The notes: generated from the sequence alone by a model not told the origin. A DNA stretch of 41,479 bases from Candidatus Methylomirabilota bacterium (GCA_035764725.1 DASTYT010000073.1:1-41479); one strand, 5' to 3'. Positions 17,406 through 25,481 are shown, counted from the stretch's first letter. Numbers and translations are program-made.

Positions 17406-17441
17406 CTACATAAGTAGGAGGCCGAGAAGTCGGCTGATCAC
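17406..17441 (-). CDS. leuL: Leucine leader peptide (attenuation)
   Basis: Eleven codons plus stop: V/M-I-S-R-L-L-G-L-L-L-M. Five of eleven residues are Leu, in the runs LL and LLL, which is far above chance and sits upstream of a terminator and leuA. In this arrangement ribosome speed across the Leu codons senses charged tRNA-Leu. The start is GTG, 7 nt after a -10 box and without Shine-Dalgarno, so the mRNA is probably leaderless. A small hairpin (17421-17434) is formed within the Leu codons themselves. The name follows the usual convention for such peptides. Confidence 0.85.
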   Translation of the reverse strand: MISRLLGLLLM

Positions 17442-17448
17442 GCGACGA

Positions 17449-17478
17449 ATAGTGCCAGCCAACCCCCCGCCCTGTCAA
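17449..17478 (-). promoter_or_regulatory. Promoter of leuL-leuA
   Basis: Minus strand: -35 TTGACA (17473-17478), 18-nt spacer, -10 CACTAT (17449-17454). The start point would fall at or beside the GTG of the leader peptide. It lies back to back with the epimerase promoter, the two -35 boxes being only 22 nt apart. Confidence 0.75.
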
Positions 17479-17500
17479 CACCTTTTCCGGGCCCTCAAGA

Positions 17501-17530
17501 TTGACAAGCCGATTGGGGGCCAACCATAAT
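17501..17530 (+). promoter_or_regulatory. Promoter of the epimerase/importer/acyltransferase operon
   Basis: -35 TTGACA (17501-17506), 18-nt spacer, -10 CATAAT (17525-17530). Predicted start near 17538, which excludes the in-frame ATG at 17529 (inside the -10 box) and supports the ATG at 17550 as the real start. Confidence 0.75.
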
Positions 17531-17549
17531 GAGGGCCGTCGCGCACGCC

Positions 17550-18512
17550 ATGGCTACACCACCTCTCGCCCTCGTCACCGGTGGAGCGGGCTTCATCGGC
17601 TCGCATCTCGTTGAGCGCCTGCTCGCTGAGGGCTATCGCGTCCGCGTCTTCGACAATTTCTCCACCGGCAGCCGCAAGAACCTCGCCTTCGCGGGCAAGG
17701 GCGCGCGTCTGGAGATCCAGCGGGGCGAGCTGGCGAACCTCGCGCACGTGCTGAAGGCGGTGCGCGGCGCCTCGATGATCTTCCACCAGGCCGCCCTGCG
17801 CTCCGTGCCGCGCTCGGTGGAAGACCCGCTGGGCGCCAATGCCTCCAACGTGACCGGCACGCTGCACCTTCTCGTCGCCGCCGCCCGGCAGAAGACGAAG
17901 CCGCGCCTCGTGTACGCCTCGTCGTCATCGGTGTACGGTGAGCGGCCCGAGCTGCCGAAGCGAGAGGATCAGCCCAGCGCGCCGATCTCGCCCTACGCCG
18001 CGACCAAGGTCGCGGGCGAGCTCTACGCCTCGGTGTGGAGCCGCCTCTTCGGCGTGGAGACGGTCGGGCTGCGGTACTTCAACGTGTTCGGGCCGCGGCA
18101 GGATCCCAAGAGCGAGTACGCGGCGGTGATTCCCAAGTTCATCCTGTGGGGCATGGGCGGCAAGCCCCTGCGCATCCACGGCGACGGCACGCAGTCTCGC
18201 GACTTCACCTACATCGACAACGTGGTCTCGGCGAATCTTCTCGCCGCGCGGGCGGAGGCCCGCGCCGTGTCCGGCAAGTCCTACAATGTCGGCTGCGGCA
18301 GCCGCACCAGCCTGCTCGAGATCGTCGGGCTGCTCGAGACGATGCTCGGCCGCTCCCTCGCCCGCAAGCACGAGCCGGGGCGGGTGGGCGACGTGCCCCA
18401 CACCCTCGCCGACGTGAGCGCGGCCAAGCGCGACATGGGGTACGAGCCGCTGGTGGGCTTCGAGGAGGGCCTGCGCCGGACCGTGCAATTCTTCAGGGGG
18501 AGGACGGCATGA
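17550..18512 (+). CDS. NDP-sugar epimerase/dehydratase (extended SDR, UDP-GlcNAc 4-epimerase-like)
   Basis: 320 residues. NAD motif GGAGFIGSHLVERLL at the N-terminus, catalytic Ser/Thr in YASSSSVYGE, YxxxK as YAATK (about residue 149), then GLRYFNVFGPRQDP, DGTQSRDFTYIDNVV and NVGCG. The combination resembles UDP-GlcNAc/UDP-Glc 4-epimerases of the WbpP/GalE type; related 4,6-dehydratases cannot be excluded. It acts in the cytoplasm to make a sugar nucleotide. The start is ATG 17550 (see promoter). Its stop overlaps the ATG of a binding-protein gene by ATGA, an unusual pairing of glycan and uptake genes. Confidence 0.88.
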   Translation: MATPPLALVTGGAGFIGSHLVERLLAEGYRVRVFDNFSTGSRKNLAFAGKGARLEIQRGELANLAHVLKAVRGASMIFHQAALRSVPRSVEDPLGANASNVTGTLHLLVAAARQKTKPRLVYASSSSVYGERPELPKREDQPSAPISPYAATKVAGELYASVWSRLFGVETVGLRYFNVFGPRQDPKSEYAAVIPKFILWGMGGKPLRIHGDGTQSRDFTYIDNVVSANLLAARAEARAVSGKSYNVGCGSRTSLLEIVGLLETMLGRSLARKHEPGRVGDVPHTLADVSAAKRDMGYEPLVGFEEGLRRTVQFFRGRTA

Positions 18513-20023
18513 CGATGGCGATGCTGATGCGGATGGCGCTGGTGCTCACGCTCGGACTGGGCCTGGGGGTGCCAGGGGCGCACGCGCAAACGGCGCCGGG
18601 CACCCTGATCGTCCAGGTCTCCACCGAGCCGCCCGGCCTCGATCTCACCACCAATCCCGCCTCGGCCATCGCGGGCGTGGTCTTCGACAACGTGCAGGAA
18701 GGTCTCATCAAGATCGACCGCACGGGGAAGATGGTGCCGTGGCTTGCCGAGCGCTGGTACACCACGGACAGCAAAAATTACACCTTCTTTCTGAGAAAGA
18801 ACGTCCGCTTCCACAACGGCCGCGAGATGAAGGCGGCGGACGTGAAGTTCGCGCTCGACCGGGCGGTGAATCCCGAGACCAAGCACCCCTACCGCACCCA
18901 GTACGAGGCCATCCAGGACGTGATCGTGAAGGACGACTACACGATCACGGTGGCGCTCAAGCGGGTGGACGCCACCTTCCTCTACACGCTGGCCCGGCAG
19001 GGCTCGGTGATCTATCCGCGCGAGGCGGTGGACTCCCTCAAGACCCAGCCGCTCGGCACCGGACCTTTCACCGTCGCGGAGTGGGTGCGCGGCGACCGCA
19101 TCGTCCTCCTGAAGAACAAGGACTACTGGGTGAAGGGGCTGCCGCACCTGGACAAGGTGATCTACCGCTTCATCGCCGACCCCAACGCCGCGGTGGCCGC
19201 GCTCAAGGCGGGCGACATCGACGTGTCCGCGTTCGGCATCGGCCCCGAGAGCGTGGACGAGCTGAAGAAGGATGCGCGCTTCCAGGTGATCGTGGGCGAC
19301 ACCACCAATGACGTCACGCTGTCGATGAACAACAGCAAGAAGCCCTACACCGACAAGCGGGTGCGCCTGGCCGTCACCCACGCCATCAACAAGGACGAGG
19401 TGCTCAAGGGCGCGATGTTCGGCCACGGCAAGGTCCTGGGCTCGAACGTCGATCCCCTCAATCCGTTCTTCGTCGACGTGTCGAAACGCGTGCCCTATGA
19501 CCCCCCGAAGGCCAAGAAGCTCCTCGCCGAGGCCGGCTACCCGAACGGCTTCGACGTGACGTTCCGCGTGTCGCCCCAGTACTACTACACGGTGCGGAGC
19601 GCGGAGATCATCACGAGCCAGTTCGCCAAGGTCGGCATCCGCGCCAAGATCGAGCAGATCGAGTGGGGTCAGTGGCTCTCGCAGGTGTTCTGCCTCGCGC
19701 CCTGCCAGAACCCCGACTACGAGATGTCGATCATCGGCCACGCGGAGGCCTGGGACATCGGGAACTTCGCCAATCCCAAGTACTACTTCCGCTGGGACAA
19801 CCCCGACTTCCAGAAGCTCTACGCGGAGTCCCAGGTCACGGTGGACGACAAGATGCGCCGGGAGCTCTACGTGAAGATGCAGCAGATGCTGGCCGACGAG
19901 GCCCCGGCGGTGTGGCTGTACATGCATCCTCGCCTCGTCGTGACCAAGAAGGGCGTCACCGGGCTCTGGAAGGACCTGCCGCTGCCGGTGCTCGACCTCT
20001 CCGAGGTCGCCTGGCAGAAGTAG
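18509..20023 (+). CDS. ABC transporter substrate-binding protein, family 5 (second peptide-type system)
   Basis: 504 residues. Signal peptide 1-27 (MALVLTLGLGLGVPGAHAQ); mature SBP_bac_5 domain with STEPPGLDLTTNPAS, the block NVRFHNGREMKAADVKFALD (about 103-122) and PLGTGPFTVAEW. ATG 18509 has GGGAGG 5 nt upstream and overlaps the epimerase stop (ATGA), so it is translationally coupled to it. It feeds the permeases just downstream. It is clearly a paralogue of, but different from, the protein at 13899-15437. Solute unknown; family members also bind nickel, sugars or opines. Confidence 0.93.
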   Translation: MTMAMLMRMALVLTLGLGLGVPGAHAQTAPGTLIVQVSTEPPGLDLTTNPASAIAGVVFDNVQEGLIKIDRTGKMVPWLAERWYTTDSKNYTFFLRKNVRFHNGREMKAADVKFALDRAVNPETKHPYRTQYEAIQDVIVKDDYTITVALKRVDATFLYTLARQGSVIYPREAVDSLKTQPLGTGPFTVAEWVRGDRIVLLKNKDYWVKGLPHLDKVIYRFIADPNAAVAALKAGDIDVSAFGIGPESVDELKKDARFQVIVGDTTNDVTLSMNNSKKPYTDKRVRLAVTHAINKDEVLKGAMFGHGKVLGSNVDPLNPFFVDVSKRVPYDPPKAKKLLAEAGYPNGFDVTFRVSPQYYYTVRSAEIITSQFAKVGIRAKIEQIEWGQWLSQVFCLAPCQNPDYEMSIIGHAEAWDIGNFANPKYYFRWDNPDFQKLYAESQVTVDDKMRRELYVKMQQMLADEAPAVWLYMHPRLVVTKKGVTGLWKDLPLPVLDLSEVAWQK

Positions 20024-20027
20024 GCGG

Positions 20028-20043
20028 GGCCGCGCGGGCGGCC
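20028..20043 (+). other. Stem-loop between binding-protein stop and permease start
   Basis: GGCCGC-GCGG-GCGGCC, a 6-bp perfect stem filling the 21-nt gap and ending one nucleotide before the putative TTG start of the permease. It would mask that ribosome site, consistent with lower permease synthesis. Third case of this arrangement in the window. Confidence 0.55.
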
Positions 20044-20044
20044 G

Positions 20045-20989
20045 TTGCGACGATTCGTCCTGAGGAGGGTGGCCACGCTGGCGGTCACCCTCCTCTTGGT
20101 GTCTCTGCTGGTCTTCGTGGTCGTGCGCATCCTCCCCGGCGATCCCGCCCTGATCATCCTCGGCACCGAGGGCAATGCGGAGACGGCCCAGCGCATCCGT
20201 GAGTCGCTGGGGCTCAATCGCCCGCTGGTGGTCCAGTACCTCGAGTGGGTGGGGCGGGCCGCCCGGGGCGATCTCGGCCGCTCCATCCAGTACGACGTCC
20301 CCGTCGCCTCGCTCGTGGTGTCGCGCCTCGCGGTGACGCTGCCCCTCACCCTACTCGCGGCCGGATTCATGGCCCTGGTCGCGCTGCCCGTCGGCGTCTA
20401 TGCCGCCACGCATCAGCGGCGCTGGGGCGACTACGTCGTGATGGCGGCCTCCCAGGTCGGGGTGGCGGTGCCCGGATTCTGGGCGGGGCTGCTCCTCGTG
20501 CTCCTCTTCGCTGTCCAGCTCGGCTGGTTCAAGTCGGGTGGCTTCGACGGCTGGGGCCAGGGCGTGCTGCCCGCGCTGAAGTCGCTGCTGCTGCCCGCGA
20601 TCGCGCTGGGACTCTTCCAGTTCGCGGTGCTCGCGCGCACCACGCGCTCGGCGGTGCTCGAGGTGCTGCGCGAGGAGTACGTGAAGACCGCGCGCGCGAA
20701 GGGGCTCGCCGAGCGCCGCGTGCTCTTCCGCCACGTGCTCCGGAACGCCATGATTCCCATCCTCACCGTCTCGGGCATTCAGCTCGGGCAGCTCATGGCG
20801 GGGAGCATCGTGCTGGAGTCCGTGTTCTACCTGCCCGGGCTCGGCCGCCTCGCCATCGGAGCCATCTCCGCCCGCGACCTGCCGGTGGTCCAGGGTGTGG
20901 TGCTCTTCGTGGCCTCGGTGATCGTCACCATCAACGTGGCGGTGGACCTCCTCTACGGCGTCCTGGATCCGAGAATTCGCTACGAATGA
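20045..20989 (+). CDS. Dipeptide/oligopeptide ABC transporter permease (DppB type)
   Basis: 314 residues. N-terminal helix (TLAVTLLLVSLLVFVVV), RILPGDPALIILG, the block ARGDLGRSIQYDVPV and the coupling loop TARAKGLAERRVLFRHVLRN. Ends with VAVDLLYGVLDPRIRYE as DppB proteins do. The only plausible start is TTG at 20045, just after a hairpin; a GTG at residue 9 is possible but would cut into the first helix region. In one operon with the binding protein and a DppC-type permease. Confidence 0.9.
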   Translation: MRRFVLRRVATLAVTLLLVSLLVFVVVRILPGDPALIILGTEGNAETAQRIRESLGLNRPLVVQYLEWVGRAARGDLGRSIQYDVPVASLVVSRLAVTLPLTLLAAGFMALVALPVGVYAATHQRRWGDYVVMAASQVGVAVPGFWAGLLLVLLFAVQLGWFKSGGFDGWGQGVLPALKSLLLPAIALGLFQFAVLARTTRSAVLEVLREEYVKTARAKGLAERRVLFRHVLRNAMIPILTVSGIQLGQLMAGSIVLESVFYLPGLGRLAIGAISARDLPVVQGVVLFVASVIVTINVAVDLLYGVLDPRIRYE

Positions 20990-21101
20990 CGGCCAGGACG
21001 CACGCGCAACTCCACGAGATGCGAAGCCACCCTATAGAGGTCGACCCTTGGGGCGACCGTGAATCAAATCGGTTCCCGAGCGCAGCGAGGGGGTTCGGAG
21101 G

Positions 21102-21926
21102 GTGCTGATTGGACGCGCCTTCCGGCATGTCACCTTCACCGTCGGCCTCGGCGTGACGTGCGTGCTGCTGGCCACCGCCGCGCTGAGCCTGGTCTACACG
21201 CCGAAGGACCCGCTGGAGATGTCCATCACGGGGCGGCTGCAAGGGCCGACCGGGTCCCACCCCTTCGGCACTGATCAGTTCGGGCGCGATCTCCTGTCAC
21301 GGGTGATGACGGGCGCCGTCACCTCGATCCTAGTGGGCGTGATCGCGGTGGGCATCGGCATGGGGCTGGGCGTCCTCCTCGGGGTGATCTCCGGCTACTT
21401 CGGCGGCTGGCTCGACGAAGGCTTCATGCGCCTGATGGACGCCGTGCAGGGCTTCCCGGCCATCCTCTCCGCGCTCCTGATCTCCGCGGTGTTCCGGCCC
21501 AGCGTGGGGATCAGCATGGTCGCGATCGGCGTGGCCTTCCTGCCCGTGTTCGCGCGCCTAACGCGCGCGTCGTTCCTCGAGCTGCGCGACCGCGACTTCG
21601 TGGCGGCGGCCCGCGCCCTGGGCGCCGGGGACGCCAGCATCATCCGCCGCCACATCATGCCCAACACGGTGTCGCCGCTCATCGTCCAAGCCACCATCAG
21701 CTTCCCGGTGGCCATCCTCGCCGAGGCGGCGCTGGCCTATCTCGGGCTCGGCACCCAGCCGCCGCATCCCTCGTGGGGCCTCATGCTGCGGGAGTCGCAG
21801 GCCTTTCTCGCCACGAATCCCTGGTTCGCGATCTTCCCCGGCGGGGCCATCGCGCTGACCGTGCTGGGCTTGAACCTGCTCGGCGACGGCCTCCGTGACC
21901 TCCTGGACCCGAAGCAGGTAGGCTGA
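21102..21926 (+). CDS. Dipeptide/oligopeptide ABC transporter permease (DppC type)
   Basis: 274 residues, slightly short at the N-terminus for DppC. First helix about 10-30, then HPFGTDQFGRDLLSRVMTG and the coupling loop ALGAGDASIIRRHIMPN, ending GDGLRDLLDPKQ. The start is GTG at 21102; the in-frame upstream region is closed by a stop at 21060-21062, and the GGAGG next to GTG is too close for ideal initiation. A 112-nt gap separates it from dppB, unlike the coupled pair at 12882. No ATPase genes follow; an O-acyltransferase gene starts 2 nt later. Confidence 0.9.
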   Translation: MLIGRAFRHVTFTVGLGVTCVLLATAALSLVYTPKDPLEMSITGRLQGPTGSHPFGTDQFGRDLLSRVMTGAVTSILVGVIAVGIGMGLGVLLGVISGYFGGWLDEGFMRLMDAVQGFPAILSALLISAVFRPSVGISMVAIGVAFLPVFARLTRASFLELRDRDFVAAARALGAGDASIIRRHIMPNTVSPLIVQATISFPVAILAEAALAYLGLGTQPPHPSWGLMLRESQAFLATNPWFAIFPGGAIALTVLGLNLLGDGLRDLLDPKQVG

Positions 21927-21928
21927 GC

Positions 21929-23326
21929 GTGCTGTTCAGCTCGCTCGAGTTCCTGGTCCTCTTCCTGCCGCTGACCCTCGCGGTGGCGCTCCTCCTGCGC
22001 GGGCAGCCGCTGCTGCGGTGGATCGCGCTGACCAGCGTGGTGTTCTACGCCTTCGCCGGCCACTGGTGGTTCATCGTGCCCATGCTCGTCACCACCGTGG
22101 TGGACTTCTGGGTGGCCATCGCGATCGCGCGTGAGCTTCGCCCTCGCGTCCGCGGCTGGCTCCTTGCCGTGTCCCTCGCCGGCAACCTCGGCATGCTCGC
22201 CTACTTCAAGTATTCCGGCCTCCTCGCGCGCACGGCGGAGTCCGCCCTCGTTGCGCTCGGCCTCGAGGAGTCCGCGCGCGCCTCGCGCTGGTTCGAGGTG
22301 GTGCTGCCCGCCGGGATCAGCTTCTACACGTTCCAGACGCTGTCCTACATCATCGACGTGTGGCGGGGTCAGGCCCCCGCGGAGCGAAACGTCGTGCGCT
22401 TCGCCGGTTTCGTGAGCTTCTTTCCGCACCTGGTGGCGGGGCCCCTCACGCGCCATCATCAGCTCATCCCCCAGCTCGCGCGCATCGCCGCCACCGGCAT
22501 CGATTCGCGCTGGCGGGAAGGGGTGCTCCTCTTCGCGGTGGGCCTCTGTAAGAAAGTGCTGATCGCGGACCGCCTGGGGAATCTGGTCGACCCGCTCCTC
22601 GCCCCGCCGCTGGCGCTGGACGCCCCGCGTGCGTGGCTGGCCCTCCTCGGCTACGCGTTCCAGATCTACTTCGACTTCAGCGGCTACACGGACATGGCCA
22701 TCGGGCTCGGGCGTCTCTTCGGGATCGAGCTCCCCCAGAACTTCAACAGCCCGTACAAGGCGACGTCGCCCAGCGACTTCTGGCGACGCTGGCACATGAC
22801 GCTGTCGGCGTGGCTGCGCGACTACCTCTACATCACGCTGGGCGGCAACCGCTGCTCGCCCGCCCGGCGACGCTTCAACGTGATGGCGACGATGGTGCTG
22901 GGCGGCCTCTGGCACGGCGCCAACTGGACCTTCGCGGCGTGGGGCACCTGGCACGGCGTGCTCCTCGCGCTCCACCACGGGCTGCCCGCGTGGGAGCGGA
23001 TGAGCGCCTTCTGGCAGCGCAACGTGACCTTCCTGCTCGTCACGGTGGGCTGGGTGTTCTTCCGCGCGGAGTCCTTCGGCCACGCCGTGCAGTGGTTCGC
23101 GAGCCTGGCCGGCGCGCACGGTCTCGCCACGCCGTGGACGCCGGAGACGGCGGCGCTGACCGGCCTCGTCGTCCTGTGCCTGTTGATGGCCCGCCTCGCG
23201 CCGAACAGCTCGGAGCTGCCGCTGGGGCGTCTGGGCGCCGCGCGCCAGGTCGGTCTCGCCGGCGCCACCGCGACGGCGCTGCTCCTCATGAACTACGGCT
23301 CGAAGTTCCTCTACTTCCAGTTCTGA
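21929..23326 (+). CDS. MBOAT-family O-acyltransferase (AlgI-like)
   Basis: 465 residues with about ten membrane segments. Hallmarks: AGISFYTFQTLSYIIDV, YFDFSGYTDMAIGLGRLFG, SPSDFWRRWHMTLSAWLRDYL (shown in part) and the active-site His in GGLWHGANWTF near residue 328. AlgI/PatA-type enzymes move an acyl (often acetyl) group across the inner membrane for transfer to an exported polysaccharide. The start is GTG 21929, 2 nt after the dppC-type stop. It is followed by an SGNH-domain protein, the usual partner. The substrate may be the glycan encoded to the right, which is inference. Confidence 0.94.
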   Translation: MLFSSLEFLVLFLPLTLAVALLLRGQPLLRWIALTSVVFYAFAGHWWFIVPMLVTTVVDFWVAIAIARELRPRVRGWLLAVSLAGNLGMLAYFKYSGLLARTAESALVALGLEESARASRWFEVVLPAGISFYTFQTLSYIIDVWRGQAPAERNVVRFAGFVSFFPHLVAGPLTRHHQLIPQLARIAATGIDSRWREGVLLFAVGLCKKVLIADRLGNLVDPLLAPPLALDAPRAWLALLGYAFQIYFDFSGYTDMAIGLGRLFGIELPQNFNSPYKATSPSDFWRRWHMTLSAWLRDYLYITLGGNRCSPARRRFNVMATMVLGGLWHGANWTFAAWGTWHGVLLALHHGLPAWERMSAFWQRNVTFLLVTVGWVFFRAESFGHAVQWFASLAGAHGLATPWTPETAALTGLVVLCLLMARLAPNSSELPLGRLGAARQVGLAGATATALLLMNYGSKFLYFQF

Positions 23327-23331
23327 CGACC

Positions 23332-24435
23332 ATGCGGCCCTTTGCGATCACGGTGGCCCTGCTCCTCGGCCTCGCGGTCGCCGTGAACGGGCTCGCCGCC
23401 TGGGACCGCGGCCGACACGAGGCCCGACTGCGCGCGGCGTCGGCGGGTTTCCACGCAGGGCAGGTCGTGACGGGCTATCGCAACATGGACGAGCGCCGCT
23501 TCCAGCGCGCGCGCCTCGAGGCCATCCCGGCGCCGCGCATCGTGGCGTTCGGGTCGAGCCGGGTGATGGAGATCTCCACGATGCTGGCCGGCGTCCCGCC
23601 GGGGGCCTTCTACAACGCGGGAATGTCGGCGGCCACCGTGGAAGACTTCATCGCCCTGTGGTCGATCCTGGAGCGCCAGGGGAAGCGCCCCGACGTCGCG
23701 TGGTTCTCCGTGGACGCCTGGGCCCTCAACGAGGCGAAGGAGGAGGTGCGCTGGGTCGCCTGGGCCGATGAGGTCTCCGGGTTCCTCGCGCGCACCGGCG
23801 CGGGCGCCGCGGTGGATGGGCCGGTGCCGGAGGCCCTGTTCCTCTGGTATCGCGCCAAGGAGCTCCTGTCGTGGACCGTGCTCAGGACGTCGGTTGCCGA
23901 CGTGCGCCGTCTCGCCGAGGGTCGGCGCCGCCACGGCACCGAGGTCCAGCAGGCCCTGGAAGGCTCGATCGTCGCGGAGTCCGCTCTCGGCGGCCGCCGC
24001 GGCCTGCGCGCCGACGGGAGCATCGTGTACGAGGCGGAGTATCGTCATCTCCCCGAGGAGCGGACGCGCGAGGAGGCGATCCGCTACGTCGCCGCCGGCC
24101 GCACCGGTCTCGAGGGTTTTCGACCCAACGCCGAGCGCGCGGCGCGCCTGGAGCTTCTGTGGGCGCGGATGCGGGCCACGGGCGTGCGCGTGATCGCCTG
24201 GCTGCCGCCCTATCATCCCGAGGCCTGGCGGCTGATCCAGGCCGACCCGGCGCGCGCCGCCGCCCTCCCCGAGGCCCGGATCCTGCTCGAGCGCGCGGCG
24301 GCCCGAACGGGGGCGCGGTTCACCGACCTCTCGGATCCCGCCTCGATCGGCTGCGGGGAGCCGGACTTCTACGATGCGATCCACGCGCGCGCAGCCTGCC
24401 TCCGGCGGCTCCTCGCGCGCGCGACTGGGGCCTGA
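23332..24435 (+). CDS. SGNH-hydrolase-like protein, probable O-acetylation partner (AlgJ/AlgX-like)
   Basis: 367 residues. N-terminal signal anchor (FAITVALLLGLAVAVNGLAA), then a periplasmic domain. SGNH block I appears as AFGSSRVMEI (Ser about residue 67) and the C-terminal Asp-His block as PDFYDAIHA, placing a likely Ser/Asp/His triad. Such proteins take acyl groups from MBOAT enzymes and attach them to polysaccharide. It starts 5 nt after the MBOAT gene and ends the plus-strand operon, 6 nt from the stop of a convergent methyltransferase gene. Family assignment is by motif and context, not strong overall similarity. Confidence 0.75.
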   Translation: MRPFAITVALLLGLAVAVNGLAAWDRGRHEARLRAASAGFHAGQVVTGYRNMDERRFQRARLEAIPAPRIVAFGSSRVMEISTMLAGVPPGAFYNAGMSAATVEDFIALWSILERQGKRPDVAWFSVDAWALNEAKEEVRWVAWADEVSGFLARTGAGAAVDGPVPEALFLWYRAKELLSWTVLRTSVADVRRLAEGRRRHGTEVQQALEGSIVAESALGGRRGLRADGSIVYEAEYRHLPEERTREEAIRYVAAGRTGLEGFRPNAERAARLELLWARMRATGVRVIAWLPPYHPEAWRLIQADPARAAALPEARILLERAAARTGARFTDLSDPASIGCGEPDFYDAIHARAACLRRLLARATGA

Positions 24436-24441
24436 GGGCGC

Positions 24442-25386
24442 CTAGCGCTTGCGGACCACCGAGGTGGGCACGTGCTCGTCGCTCACCGTCACGCGGCCCA
24501 GGACGACGTCGAAGCGGTCGAGGAGGAAACGCAGCGCCTCCGATCGGTCACGAAGCGAAGTGGCCGTATCGAGCCCGGTCCCCTCGGAGCGTATGTAGTC
24601 GAAGACGAGGTGCCCGCCCGGCTTCAGCGCGCGATGGAGATGCGCGAGCACCGGGATGGGGCGGGGCAGGTGCTCGAAGACCTCGAGACAAAAGATCGTG
24701 TCGTAGACCCCGGGCAGGGGCGCGTCGTCGTCCGGCGCGATACCGACCATGGTGACGAAGCGGTCGGCCCGGAACTTCCAGCGCGCGTAGTGGAAGAGGA
24801 GATGCGGGATGTCTGCGCCGACCAGCTGCAGATCCAGGTGGCGATAGCGGCGGGCGAGCGCGGTGAGGACGGGCCCGGCCCCGCAGCCGTACTCGGCGAC
24901 GCGTCCGCCCCGCGGCACGTAGCGGATGTAGGGATGCACGCGCAGGGGCGACAGCGCGAGCCGGAAGGTGTGCGCGAATAGATAGTAGATCGTGCGCGGG
25001 TCACGCCACGCCTCGAGGTGCTTGTCGTCCGACGCGAGCGCGGGGTTCTCGAGGCTCTCGAAGTGGATGGTCTGCAGGCGCTGCCGGTACACGCCGGCCA
25101 GGAAGTAGAAGTCGTGGGGGTGGATGGGGCGATTGCCGAGCTCCTCCACCCAGTAGCGCTGGAACTCGAAGAACCAGCCGAGGGTCAGGTTGGCGTACAC
25201 CAGCCGCCGGTGGAGACCGGTTCGCACGAGCGCGCCGAGGCCGTAGAGTTGGGCGAGGCTGGCCAGGCGTCCGAAGGCGCCGAGACCGTCGCCGCTGCGC
25301 GCGGTGGGATCGGGAGCACGGGAGGTGGCGTCCTGCGCGGCGAGCAGCGCCGCGACATCGAGCCGCACGTCGTCGTACTGATTCAC
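24442..25386 (-). CDS. Class I SAM-dependent methyltransferase
   Basis: 314 residues with the start chosen. The C-terminal half is a Rossmann methyltransferase: motif I VAEYGCGAGPVLT, acidic LVGADIPH, and the block FCLEVFEHLPRP typical of methyltransferase 11/12 domains. The N-terminal 130 residues are helical, with no recognised domain. GTG at 25386 is preferred because the sequence from there looks structured; the open frame reaches a GTG at 25443, and neither has a clear ribosome site. It is divergent from neuC and may methylate a sugar or lipid-linked intermediate of the surface glycan. Confidence 0.8.
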   Translation of the reverse strand: MNQYDDVRLDVAALLAAQDATSRAPDPTARSGDGLGAFGRLASLAQLYGLGALVRTGLHRRLVYANLTLGWFFEFQRYWVEELGNRPIHPHDFYFLAGVYRQRLQTIHFESLENPALASDDKHLEAWRDPRTIYYLFAHTFRLALSPLRVHPYIRYVPRGGRVAEYGCGAGPVLTALARRYRHLDLQLVGADIPHLLFHYARWKFRADRFVTMVGIAPDDDAPLPGVYDTIFCLEVFEHLPRPIPVLAHLHRALKPGGHLVFDYIRSEGTGLDTATSLRDRSEALRFLLDRFDVVLGRVTVSDEHVPTSVVRKR

Positions 25387-25464
25387 GCCGTCGGCTCGCG
25401 CGGCATCATCGCCGCGGAGCGTAGCACGGTCGCGTCCCCGCACGGAAGGACGCGGAAGACCGCG

Positions 25465-25473
25465 TGCTAGAAT
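25465..25473 (+). promoter_or_regulatory. Extended -10 promoter of neuC
   Basis: TGC followed by TAGAAT (box 25468-25473), an extended -10 element; no good -35. The box ends 8 nt before the neuC ATG, and there is no Shine-Dalgarno, so the transcript is probably leaderless. Confidence 0.55.
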
Positions 25474-25481
25474 TCGCAGCG

